This document shows, in pieces, positions 1 to 7,291 of a DNA stretch of 64,000 nt. The translations under genes and the position numbers were made by a program. The notes under the pieces were generated by a model. It made no database searches and had not been told where the DNA came from. It worked only from the letters and a program-made list of their open reading frames with translations. The stretch comes from Anabaena azotica FACHB-119 (GTDB lineage: Bacteria; Cyanobacteriota; Cyanobacteriia; Cyanobacteriales; Nostocaceae), in contig NZ_JACJSG010000038.1 in the NCBI RefSeq assembly GCF_014697625.1, forward strand, positions 23,024-87,023, read 5' to 3'. How positions within the stretch are numbered: the first letter of the stretch is position 1; every line of letters begins with the position of its first letter.

Positions 1-1492
1 TCATCTTTACAGGTTCTCGCCAGTTTTTGGCTTCTTCATTATCTTTAAGTAAATGTGGTTGGACACGGTAGCCGCCATTGGCGGGTACGGCAAACATGAC
101 AGCAACTTGTAAAGGCGTAGTTAATAAAGCACCTTGACCAATCGACATATTAATGGTGTCGCCTATAGTCCAGGGCATTTTCCAGGCTTTCTGTTTCCAT
201 TTCTCATCGGGTACTAAACCTCTAGATTCTTCAGAGACAAATTCAAAACCTGTTCTTTGACCAAAACCATATTTGCGCGTCCATTCGATTAAGGTGGGGC
301 CGCCGACTCCCCTACCAATTTGATAGAAGAATGTATCACTACTCCACTGCATCGCCCCAACAAAACCCAACGGGCCGAAGCCTGCGTGATTCCATTCACC
401 AAAGCGAGTTCCACCAATAGTTAAGGAACCGTAGGTTGGCAATATTGTGTTGGGGGCAAATTTTCCTGATTCTAACCCAGCCGTCTTAGTGACAATTTTG
501 AAGGTGCTGGCGGGAGGAAATGCACTTAAAGCCCGATTAACTAGGGGATGGTCTTCACCTTGTACAGATTCCCAGTCTTTTTGGCTGAGTTTTTGCTTAG
601 AGAAAATATTGGGGTCGAAGGTGGGGTGCGACACCATCGCCAAGACAGCACCATTTTTCGGGTCAATGGCAATGATCGTACCATTGCGATCGCCTAAAGC
701 TTTTTCCGCCGCCTTCTGCATATCCAAATCTATAGTTAAGTGTATATCATTACCCGCTTTGGCTTGCTTCTCCCCTAACACACGTAATGGTCTACCAGCC
801 CCATCCACTTCTACTTGTTGACCGCCCCATTCACCCCGCAATAATTTCTCATAGGCTTTTTCCACACCCATTTGACCAATCACATCACCCAAACGATAAC
901 CCTCAGCTTTCCTAGCTTTTAATTGTTCAGCCGTCAGTTCTCGTGTATAACCCAACACATGAGCTAATTCTTTACCGTGAGGATAATAGCGAACAGCTTC
1001 TGTATGTATTTCTACATCTGTCAGTTCATTTTGATATTCTTTGATCGCTGTAATTTGGGCTTCATCAAGATTACGGGCAATACGAATAAGTGAAGAAGAG
1101 TTAGCACCAGCCTCTGCTAATTTTTGTTCAATATCTGCTTGAGGAATGTCTAAAATTGCCGCCAATCTCGGCCCGACAACTGACCAGGAGGGTTTGGTAT
1201 GCGCCATCGGCCAAAGGTAGACAGAACGAGGATACCTTGTGCTAGCCAACAGCTTACCGTGGCGGTCAAAAATATTTCCTCTTTCTGGTTGTTTAGGAAT
1301 TACGCGCACCCGATTTGATTCGGCTTTTTGCTTGAACTTGGAACCTTCGATAATTTGCAAGTACACTAACCGCGCACTGATGCCAGCAGTCATCAACAGG
1401 GTAAATATAATTAAAAATACTGACTGAAAACCCTTGCCTACAGTCCGAGTATCCTTTTTGCCTAGAAACGGAGAGGGTTGCAATATAGTCAT
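1..1492 (-). CDS. mrdA: Penicillin-binding protein 2 (peptidoglycan transpeptidase), 3' end beyond the window
   Basis: Class B penicillin-binding protein that cross-links peptidoglycan in the periplasm during cell elongation. The frame is open from an ATG at 1492 to the left edge (about 497 residues), so the C-terminus with the KTG motif is missing. A membrane anchor lies at about residues 22-48, followed by the dimerisation-domain hallmark around ERGNIFDRHG. The transpeptidase active site STFK is at about residue 329, and SSD follows as the second catalytic motif. The gene lies downstream of the SpoIID-like gene on the same strand, separated by 257 bases with tandem heptamers. The symbol is assigned from the PBP2 architecture; an FtsI-type paralogue is less likely because of the linker region and the SSD motif. 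Confidence 0.93.
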   Translation of the reverse strand, partial: MTILQPSPFLGKKDTRTVGKGFQSVFLIIFTLLMTAGISARLVYLQIIEGSKFKQKAESNRVRVIPKQPERGNIFDRHGKLLASTRYPRSVYLWPMAHTKPSWSVVGPRLAAILDIPQADIEQKLAEAGANSSSLIRIARNLDEAQITAIKEYQNELTDVEIHTEAVRYYPHGKELAHVLGYTRELTAEQLKARKAEGYRLGDVIGQMGVEKAYEKLLRGEWGGQQVEVDGAGRPLRVLGEKQAKAGNDIHLTIDLDMQKAAEKALGDRNGTIIAIDPKNGAVLAMVSHPTFDPNIFSKQKLSQKDWESVQGEDHPLVNRALSAFPPASTFKIVTKTAGLESGKFAPNTILPTYGSLTIGGTRFGEWNHAGFGPLGFVGAMQWSSDTFFYQIGRGVGGPTLIEWTRKYGFGQRTGFEFVSEESRGLVPDEKWKQKAWKMPWTIGDTINMSIGQGALLTTPLQVAVMFAVPANGGYRVQPHLLKDNEEAKNWREPVKM

Positions 1493-1668
1493 ACAAGTAA
1501 ATGATTTATTTAAATAATAAGAATTGTATGCAATTTATTCTCCTATATTGCCATGTAGATATTCAGAGTAATACCACCTAAGAGCAGCCAGGGGTGATAA
1601 ACAATTTCTGATGGATACCATAGGTGGGGAGATGAGGGAGTGGGGGAGCAGAGGAGCAGGGGAGATAG

Positions 1669-1745
1669 TCTTTCCCCTTTCCCCTTTCCCTTTCCCCTTT
1701 CCCCCTTCCTCAGTCCCCAGTCCCCAGTCCCCAGTCCCCAGTCCC
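1669..1745. repeat. Short tandem heptamer repeats (TTTCCCC and CCCCAGT types)
   Basis: Between the two cell-wall genes the + strand carries runs of CCCCTTT followed by runs of CCCCAGT. Such heptamer repeats are typical of intergenic DNA in heterocyst-forming cyanobacteria. The 68-codon reading frame across them is low-complexity and is not taken as a gene. The rest of the 1493-1749 gap shows nothing recognisable. Confidence 0.85.
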
Positions 1746-1749
1746 TCAA

Positions 1750-3417
1750 TTAAAACTTGATTTCCTCGCTGAGAGGTTGCAGTTTTGTACCAGGATAGTA
1801 AAATTGCAGAATTTTGGAGCTAGACCAACCTAGTTTTGCTAGATTTTGTGCGCCAGTCTGACTCAAACCAACGCCATGTCCTAAGCCGCCACCAATGAAA
1901 GCAAATCCCCATAAATCTTCTTTGCCTTTGTTGAGGGGTACTAGGTAAAAAAGTGTACTTACGGGGGCAGCAAAGGCACTACGAACTTCGTCTTTATGTA
2001 AGGTAAATACACCAATATCTGTTCTGACTGCTAGTTCTAGAATACGTCCGCTTGGACTACGCTCGGTGATAGCCATTGCCTCAATAGTTTTGAATTTGGC
2101 ATAAGGGCTATTTTTTGCCCGTAAAAACTTCTGTAAGTCTTTGATAATTCTGTCCAATGATGTTTCTTTATACCAACGAAACACATCCCAGCTACTTTCA
2201 TTGAATCCCTGTTGCAGGCTAATAAATTTCTGGAAGTTCTTTTCATCTTTTAAATTTTGTTTAGAAAAGTCCCAAACGTTGGTGGGCGCATCTACTACCG
2301 GGCGCAGATAAGGTCGATCCTCGCCATTCCAAACATCGCTAAAGGAGGCAGTAATCCCACCTGTGGTAGATGAATAAAGTGCATCTATTAGTTCATTATT
2401 ATAGGTAAGTACCATACCCCTAGTTGCGGCGATCGCTTGATCTATTTTGGCGTTTGTACCGCCCAGTCCGTAATAAACCTGGCAGTGGGTATCAGCACAC
2501 AACTGATAATTATCTATAGCAAATCTACGTAAATTTCTTAAGGCGTAAGTCCTTGCCAGAATGGCTTGGGCTTCTACTGAGGCTGTTGGGGCGTTAGTGC
2601 CAATTTCGTAAGGAACAACGCCACGCAAATATGTTTCTAATGAAACCTTATTGACAAGGGTGTATGTACCATAAGCGTTGGGTTGAACATTAATCCGCCC
2701 AGCATACAGTCGGGATGTATCTAATTTTTCACCTTTTCTCAACCGAATTAGGTTTTTAGCTGTGGTAATCTCTACGGTGTTTGGGTTGTAGCGCTTACCA
2801 TCAACTACCCAACTAACTAGCGGCACTTTTGGCAGTACCCTAGTATCAATATATGCTAAATTATTACCTCCAGCTTTAACGCTGCCAAATAATAAGCGTC
2901 GTAGCAAGGGAGTTTTATAGACATCCCGTTTTGCCCAAACCTGCCAACGTTCTGGCTGGGCTATTTCCACCTCTATTCCCTGCTTACGCCAATTTTCAGC
3001 ACTGTTTTCTGCCATTTCGTAGGTACGATATGTACCCAAAACTACAACCTCTTCAATTGTTGGTTTGGGCAAGGCTTGCATGACTGTTTCTAGCTTGACG
3101 GGTTTGTCTGTAAGCAATATCCGCTCTTTGTCCCCTTCGGCAAACTTGAGTTTTAAGCGATCGCCTGTTGTTGGTTCTATTTGCAATTTAGCTTTGGGTT
3201 GTTCCCCAAATCGTTGCACAATGCCAATTTTCAGTTCTAAATCTTTAATCCTATCTTCAGTAGCTGATGCGCCTGTCAATCCCAACAAGCAGAATGTCAT
3301 CAATACTGGATAGGAAAAACGCCAGAACGGATGTTTGACGGCTTTGTAATGCTTTTTCTTTGTGCTGTGGCGCTGATCTGGGGGGAATTGCTCTATAAAT
3401 TCGTGGTTTTGTCGCAT
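1750..3417 (-). CDS. SpoIID/LytB domain protein (amidase enhancer-like)
   Basis: A 555-residue exported protein. A TTG lies 13 codons upstream of the ATG at 3417, which I prefer because it places a basic region and one hydrophobic segment (about residues 36-52) at the N-terminus as a signal anchor. The C-terminal half is a SpoIID/LytB domain, seen in YLRGVVPYEIG, the AQAILARTYALRN helix and the closing stretch GGLGHGVGLSQTGAQNLA. In sporulating bacteria SpoIID is a lytic transglycosylase; in cyanobacteria the role is less clear but is presumed to be peptidoglycan remodelling. The PBP2 gene lies downstream on the same strand, which fits a cell-wall role. Annotation confidence is high for the domain and low for the reaction. 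Confidence 0.88.
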   Translation of the reverse strand: MRQNHEFIEQFPPDQRHSTKKKHYKAVKHPFWRFSYPVLMTFCLLGLTGASATEDRIKDLELKIGIVQRFGEQPKAKLQIEPTTGDRLKLKFAEGDKERILLTDKPVKLETVMQALPKPTIEEVVVLGTYRTYEMAENSAENWRKQGIEVEIAQPERWQVWAKRDVYKTPLLRRLLFGSVKAGGNNLAYIDTRVLPKVPLVSWVVDGKRYNPNTVEITTAKNLIRLRKGEKLDTSRLYAGRINVQPNAYGTYTLVNKVSLETYLRGVVPYEIGTNAPTASVEAQAILARTYALRNLRRFAIDNYQLCADTHCQVYYGLGGTNAKIDQAIAATRGMVLTYNNELIDALYSSTTGGITASFSDVWNGEDRPYLRPVVDAPTNVWDFSKQNLKDEKNFQKFISLQQGFNESSWDVFRWYKETSLDRIIKDLQKFLRAKNSPYAKFKTIEAMAITERSPSGRILELAVRTDIGVFTLHKDEVRSAFAAPVSTLFYLVPLNKGKEDLWGFAFIGGGLGHGVGLSQTGAQNLAKLGWSSSKILQFYYPGTKLQPLSEEIKF

Positions 3418-3532
3418 GAACGCTCCAAATAATACCCTTTCCGGTTTTGCTCTCAAAAAAGTTGCAAAACGAAGTCATTATGACTATGATTTATATAGAG
3501 ATACGAAACAGAATTAATTGAGTTTACACCTC

Positions 3533-3796
3533 ATGGTTAGGGTACAAGAAATTCCGTTAAATCAAATTCGGCGACCATTGCCCCGTGGCAACGATCCCCA
3601 TAAAGTACAAGCCCTAATGGAATCGATCGCCGCAATTGGACAACAGGAACCCATAGACGTTCTCGAAGTAGATGGACAATATTATGGCTTTTCTGGTTGC
3701 CATAGATATGAAGCCTGCCAACGTTTAGGTAAAGAAACCATTTTAGCGAGAGTTCGCAAAGCTCCGCGTAGTGTTTTGAAGATGCACCTAGCGTAG
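3533..3796 (+). CDS. srxA: Sulfiredoxin
   Basis: Small ATP-dependent reductase that repairs over-oxidised (sulfinic) 2-Cys peroxiredoxins. The 87-residue product has the ParB-like fold of the family, the phosphate-binding region RGNDPHKVQ at about residues 18-26, and the signature FSGCHR with catalytic Cys56. The ATG at 3533 is preferred over a TTG five codons upstream because the conserved protein starts at MVRVQEIPL. It is followed, after a run of TTTCCCC repeats, by the Dps gene on the same strand, so both may belong to an oxidative-stress group, although the repeats make one transcript uncertain. Confidence 0.93.
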   Translation: MVRVQEIPLNQIRRPLPRGNDPHKVQALMESIAAIGQQEPIDVLEVDGQYYGFSGCHRYEACQRLGKETILARVRKAPRSVLKMHLA

Positions 3797-3854
3797 AGAA
3801 TAGGGAGTGGAGAGTGGGGGAGATGAGGGAGCAGAGGGGCAGAGGAGCAATATT

Positions 3855-3901
3855 TTCCCTTTCCCCTTTCCCCTTTCCCCTTTCCCCCTTCCCCCTTCCC
3901 C
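3855..3901. repeat. TTTCCCC tandem heptamer repeat
   Basis: About six imperfect CCCCTTT units fill the gap between sulfiredoxin and dps. The same heptamer occurs at 1669-1720 and around 4493-4515. It is intergenic and non-coding. Confidence 0.85.
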
Positions 3902-3931
3902 AATTAATAATTACTCAATTAGGAGACATTT

Positions 3932-4423
3932 ATGGCATCTCAAGGAACAATTAATAATGTAAATATCGGCATTGATGACGCGAATCGGGCTAAAATCGCC
4001 GAGGGGTTGTCTCGCCTGTTGGCTGACACCTATACACTTTATTTGAAAACACATAATTTTCATTGGAACGTGACAGGGCCAATGTTTCAAACACTGCACC
4101 TCATGTTTGAAACACAGTATACAGAATTAGCTCTAGCAGTGGATTTAATTGCTGAAAGAATTAGAGCGCTTGGTTATCCAGCACCAGGGACTTACAGCGA
4201 ATATGCCAAACTGAGTTCAATTCCTGAAACTCCAGGGGTTCCCAAAGCTAAGGAAATGATTCGCTTGCTAGTGGAAGGACAGGAAGCTGTTGTGAGAACA
4301 GCACGTTCTATTTTTCCTGTGGTAGATGAAGTCAACGACGAACCCACGGCAGATTTACTAACTCAACGGATGCAGGTGCATGAAAAAACTGCTTGGATGT
4401 TGAGAAGTTTGCTGGAAGAATAA
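3932..4423 (+). CDS. dps: Dps family ferritin-like DNA-protection protein
   Basis: The 163-residue protein belongs to the Dps/miniferritin family, which form dodecameric shells that oxidise and store iron and protect DNA from peroxide. The inter-subunit ferroxidase ligands are in place: His44 in HNFHWNVTG, His56, Glu60, Asp71 and Glu75. This matches the spacing of the E. coli Dps site, with Glu60 in place of the usual Asp. AGGAGA at 3921-3926 is a good ribosome-binding site for the ATG at 3932. The N-terminus is short (about 15 residues), so the DNA-binding tail of E. coli Dps is largely lacking. The neighbour sulfiredoxin supports a peroxide-defence role. Confidence 0.95.
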   Translation: MASQGTINNVNIGIDDANRAKIAEGLSRLLADTYTLYLKTHNFHWNVTGPMFQTLHLMFETQYTELALAVDLIAERIRALGYPAPGTYSEYAKLSSIPETPGVPKAKEMIRLLVEGQEAVVRTARSIFPVVDEVNDEPTADLLTQRMQVHEKTAWMLRSLLEE

Positions 4424-4433
4424 GAGGGAGTAA

Positions 4434-4474
4434 CCCACCCCTAACCCCTCCAAGGAGGGGAACCCAGAGGTGGG
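4434..4474. repeat. C-rich hairpin repeat
   Basis: An inverted repeat built around CCCCTCCAAGGAGGGG with outer CCCACC/GGTGGG arms lies just after dps. Similar C-rich modules occur near 17520-17560 and 56345-56375. It may end dps transcription, but it lacks a clean T-run. Confidence 0.55.
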
Positions 4475-4537
4475 GGAGAAAGGGTAGAAGTTACCCTTTC
4501 CCCTTTTCCTTTTTCCCTCTTGTTTCTTCAATCTCGT

Positions 4538-5173
4538 ATGTCTGATTTTTCTCAAAAGTTGCAAAATTTAATGCAACAGGCAGGTATTTCTAGTTTTAAA
4601 GCTTTGAGTCGCCAAGCTAGCGTTTCCGAGTATCAAGTGTTGCGCCTGCGTCAAGGCAAGCTAGAACAGATGCGCTTGGATATACTATTAAAGCTATCAA
4701 AGGCACTACAAATACCCTTGAGCCAATTATTATCAACTTTTCTAGAATCAGATATCGAACCCTCCCCAGTCTCCAGTCCCCAAGAAATCGCTGACTTAAA
4801 AAGAGAGTATGAGCGATCGCAGCTTCAACTACAACAGCAGCGAGAAATATTACGGCAAGAGTTCCAGCAGTCGAGTTTACAATTGCTGGAAACTTTATTA
4901 TTGCAATGGCCGACAGCCGCTAAGAAAGCGCAAGATGATCATCAATTAGCGGCTGTGAAAATTGTGCCATTAGTACAAAATTCTTTACAAAAATTATTAC
5001 AAGCTTGGGGGATAGAGGCGATCGCATCTGTAGGCGCGGAGATACCTTATGATCCGCAACTGCATCAATTAAAAGGCGGAACAGCACAGCCTGGTGAAAC
5101 AGTTATAGTCACCCACCTCGGCTATTGTCAGGGCGACAGACTACTTTATCGTGCCACAGTTAAAAAATTATAG
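4538..5173 (+). CDS. HTH (XRE-like) protein with GrpE-like C-terminal domain
   Basis: A 211-residue protein from the ATG at 4538 (a TTG 18 bases upstream lies in the pyrimidine-rich repeat and is rejected). Residues about 4-58 form a lambda-repressor-type HTH, with the recognition region around VSEYQVLRLRQGKLEQ. Residues about 75-115 are a glutamine-rich coiled coil containing LQLQQQREILRQEF. The C-terminal part (about 145-211), with IPYDPQLHQL and PGETVIVTHLGY, resembles the beta-wing region of GrpE, the DnaK nucleotide-exchange factor. The fusion suggests a regulator that responds to, or recruits, a DnaK chaperone, but this is inference. It follows dps on the same strand. It is not a normal GrpE, because an HTH has replaced the acidic N-terminal region. 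Confidence 0.75.
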   Translation: MSDFSQKLQNLMQQAGISSFKALSRQASVSEYQVLRLRQGKLEQMRLDILLKLSKALQIPLSQLLSTFLESDIEPSPVSSPQEIADLKREYERSQLQLQQQREILRQEFQQSSLQLLETLLLQWPTAAKKAQDDHQLAAVKIVPLVQNSLQKLLQAWGIEAIASVGAEIPYDPQLHQLKGGTAQPGETVIVTHLGYCQGDRLLYRATVKKL

Positions 5174-5227
5174 CGATTTTCCTCAGCATACAATGGGAAT
5201 AACTTTCCAACTTCTCATAACATCATC

Positions 5228-5803
5228 ATGAACAGCAAACAAATAACGGTGCAGTCTTTCTATACTGTCACTGATGAAGAATTGATGTTGATGAGTTCAC
5301 AAAACCCAGAACTGAGGTTTGAACGTAACGCTGATGGAACTATAGAAACTATGCCACCAACCGGGGGAATTTCTGGTAATCGAGAGGCGAAAGCCGTAAC
5401 TTTTTTAATGACTTGGGTAGACAGTCAAGATTTAGGTGAAGTTTTTGGGCCGAGTACTGGTTTTAGACTAGCTAATTCTGCGGTGCGATCGCCTGATGCA
5501 GCTTTCGTTGCTAAAGGACGCTTACCAGAAAATTGGGATCAGCAAGAGGATAAGTTTATCAATTTAGCGCCTGACTTTGTAATAGAAATTCGCTCCAAAA
5601 ATGACAGCTTATCCAAACTCAAAACCAAGATGGAAGAATATATTACCAACGGTGTCAAGTTAGGATGGTTAATTGATAGTAAAAATCGACAAGCTTTAGT
5701 TTATCGTCAAGATGGTTCAGTTACCCAATATCCAGCCACAGCCATCTTAAGTGGTGAAGATATTGTACCAGGGTTTACATTAGCATTAGCAAAATTATTG
5801 TAA
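5228..5803 (+). CDS. Uma2-family (DUF820) putative restriction-like nuclease
   Basis: The 191-residue protein is of the Uma2 family, PD-(D/E)XK-fold proteins greatly expanded in cyanobacteria; their substrate and role are unsettled. The nuclease core is visible as Asp90 in RSPDAAFV and Glu120-Ile-Arg in DFVIEIRS, followed by the typical helix KTKMEEYITNGVKLGWLID. All core positions look intact. It stands alone, 54 bases after the HTH/GrpE-like gene, with no methylase partner. Because family members are often transferred or duplicated, its presence at the edge of the accessory patch fits mobility. Confidence 0.85.
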   Translation: MNSKQITVQSFYTVTDEELMLMSSQNPELRFERNADGTIETMPPTGGISGNREAKAVTFLMTWVDSQDLGEVFGPSTGFRLANSAVRSPDAAFVAKGRLPENWDQQEDKFINLAPDFVIEIRSKNDSLSKLKTKMEEYITNGVKLGWLIDSKNRQALVYRQDGSVTQYPATAILSGEDIVPGFTLALAKLL

Positions 5804-5939
5804 TTGAGTTCGTAGTAAGGACTTTAGTCCTTCATACAAAACTCAACTCCTAACGGCAAACCTTATACCGTTGATGTATTAGCAGATTGGCAAATAACAA
5901 CAGCAGATATTTTTAGTTGGTTGAAGGTGAAATAATTAA

Positions 5940-6299
5940 CTATACAGTCAATTCAGATTGATCAGCAGTATTAGTAAAATGATTATCTGCGTTTTCAACA
6001 ACAGCCACAGTAAGTTTTAATCCTAAAGCATTTAACCAACTACCCAAATTATAAATTGCTTCGCTTCCTGTTTGAGATAACAACTCATCTAGTTTTTCTC
6101 GATGCTGTTTAGCTTGTTCAGGAGTCATATTTTGTTCGCTAAGTGCTTCAGCTACATGACTTAGTGCTAATTTAAGCAGTCTAGGATCGGGTTCTTCTCC
6201 GGCTTCTAATTCCATATGTGTTTCCAAATACCCAGCCGCATAATTTGGATCTTGAAGACGGGCAATGAGAAAATCATGATAAGGTAAGCTCTTAGGCAT
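5940..6299 (-). CDS. HigA-like addiction-module antitoxin, orphaned
   Basis: A 119-residue protein resembling antidotes of the COG3636 type, the partners of HigB/RelE-like killers. The N-terminal FLIARLQDPNYAAGYLE and the C-terminal LGSWLNALGLKLTV are the parts that match. The central HTH is atypical and replaced by a charged helical stretch (EQAKQHREKLDELL). The upstream gene on the same strand is a truncated toxin (6304-6402) whose stop lies four bases before this ATG. The GGAG of the ribosome-binding site is inside the toxin's final codons, so the pair was once an operon. With the toxin broken this is an orphan antitoxin. Family assignment is moderately sure. Confidence 0.65.
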   Translation of the reverse strand: MPKSLPYHDFLIARLQDPNYAAGYLETHMELEAGEEPDPRLLKLALSHVAEALSEQNMTPEQAKQHREKLDELLSQTGSEAIYNLGSWLNALGLKLTVAVVENADNHFTNTADQSELTV

Positions 6300-6303
6300 A
6301 AGT

Positions 6304-6402
6304 TTAACTCCTATAATCAGTCCAGTATTCTATAGCTTGGGAAATCTCTTGTTCTTGAGTGCTTTTATCCCCGCCGCACAAAAGAAGCACAATTGTAGTA
6401 AA
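6304..6402 (-). pseudogene. Truncated HigB/RelE-like killer toxin (C-terminal remnant)
   Basis: Translating the minus strand directly upstream of the antitoxin gives TTIVLLLCGGDKSTQ and then EISQAIEYWTDYRS before a stop. LLLCGGDKSTQ is the signature C-terminus of COG3657 addiction-module killer proteins, which are normally about 100 residues long. Here only about 33 residues remain. The frame continues into a hairpin element at 6408 that encodes nothing family-like, so about two-thirds of the toxin, including the N-terminal catalytic region, is lost. No other part of the toxin was found nearby. Confidence 0.75.
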
Positions 6403-6407
6403 TCTTA

Positions 6408-6536
6408 AGTAGTGGCGTGGCAAGGCTAAAATGTTGCAAAAAATTTTCTTGTGGTGTAGGCATCTTGCCTGCACTGGACGGGCAAGATGCCCATCCCACA
6501 AGAGTTGGCTAATGCACAAATTTAGTCTAGACAGTC
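6408..6536. mobile_element. Hairpin (MITE-like) element, copy 1
   Basis: It begins AGTGGCGTGGCAAGGCTAAA (from about 6410) and ends in the inverse-type terminus TTTAGTCTAGACAGTCCACTA. Inside is a long hairpin with arms CTTGTGG, GGCATCTTGCC and GGCAAGATGCC. It has no coding capacity. It joins directly to the surviving end of the toxin gene, so it marks the disruption point, and a second copy follows at once. Confidence 0.65.
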
Positions 6537-6668
6537 CACTAGTGGCGTGGCAAGCCTAAACTTGTGCATTAGCGAAAAATCTATCATCTTGTTCATCTGC
6601 GTTCATCTGCGTTCATCTGCGTTCAAATTTATCCAAACCTATTGCCACATTTTAGCCTTGCCAGTCCA
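6537..6668. mobile_element. Hairpin (MITE-like) element, copy 2, with GTTCATCTGC tandem units
   Basis: It starts CTAGTGGCGTGGCAAGCCTAA and ends ATTTTAGCCTTGCCAGTCCA, which is the inverse of the start, as in copy 1. The middle (6594-6636) carries three to four direct units of the decamer GTTCATCTGC. The same kind of unit, in the other orientation (GCAGATG), is found inside the element that splits the acyltransferase at 29.6 kb. Confidence 0.6.
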
Positions 6669-6669
6669 G

Positions 6670-6736
6670 TAGGGTGTGTTACGGCTATGAAAAGATTTGA
6701 GACAAAAAGACGTTGAAATTTAGCCGTAACGCACCC
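6670..6736. repeat. Inverted-repeat element (GGGTGTGTTACGGCTA arms)
   Basis: The arms GGGTGTGTTACGGCTA and TAGCCGTAACGCACCC are near-perfect inverse copies around an AT-rich loop. It is non-coding and belongs to the small hairpin elements common in this genome. Confidence 0.7.
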
Positions 6737-6746
6737 CCGCATAGAT

Positions 6747-6816
6747 GGTGTGTTAGGCGTTAGGATAGTTTTTTAGTGACCAATCATATCGAAAATAAGC
6801 GCCTAACACACCCTAC
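6747..6816. repeat. Inverted-repeat element (GGTGTGTTAGGCG arms)
   Basis: The arms GGTGTGTTAGGCG and CGCCTAACACACC flank an AT-rich centre. A related but decayed copy lies at 42615-42690 and a third form at 48748-48825. It is the fourth hairpin unit in a row since 6408. Confidence 0.7.
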
Positions 6817-7291
6817 AGTAATTTTATTTTTACTTTATAAACAACCTCTGAGAGTGAAAAACCACTCATCAAAAGGAATCTGGCCATCAGGGGTTATGTA
6901 ACGTCGAACTTCTCACGGTTGTGCTTCCATGATTTTATTTTAGGATACAGGCGATGCCTTCTCTTTCAGAGACGCTACCGCGAACGGCAAAGCTTCTCTA
7001 CGAGACGCTACGCGAACGCTAACGCACTTGTCCTAAATTTGAGTAAACTAACCGTAAATGGGGCTAAGGTGCAAATAATCACTATATATTTGGTCTATTC
7101 TGCAAATAAATGCCTGGAAGTGCATGATGCTGGAAAAAAGCTGCATTGATAAAGCCCACTAGAATTGTGACAATTACGCTAGAATTATTAAAGCTTCTTT
7201 ACAGAATTTGCTTAACATCCCCGATTCTGTTAAAACAGCCTTGACCTAAATGTAAATTGTAAAATTCCCCCTAGACTCACTAAAAGCCTCT
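6817..7291. other. Gap upstream of typA without a supported gene
   Basis: No convincing reading frame is present. Positions 6951-7025 hold a repeat with AGAGACGCTACCGCGAACG and GAGACGCTACGCGAACG units, a form of intergenic repeat frequent in Nostoc. The last 150 bases are AT-rich and must contain the typA promoter, but no clear -10/-35 pair could be fixed. Confidence 0.6.

Noticed and set aside
447..821. 124-codon frame on the + strand
   Set aside because: It lies antisense to the transpeptidase domain of PBP2, whose motifs are clear; it has no family resemblance.
5823..5935. Open stretch ending ADIFSWLKVK and stop
   Set aside because: It might be the tail of a lost gene between the Uma2 gene and the antitoxin, but there is no start codon and I cannot name a family, so it is not listed as a pseudogene.
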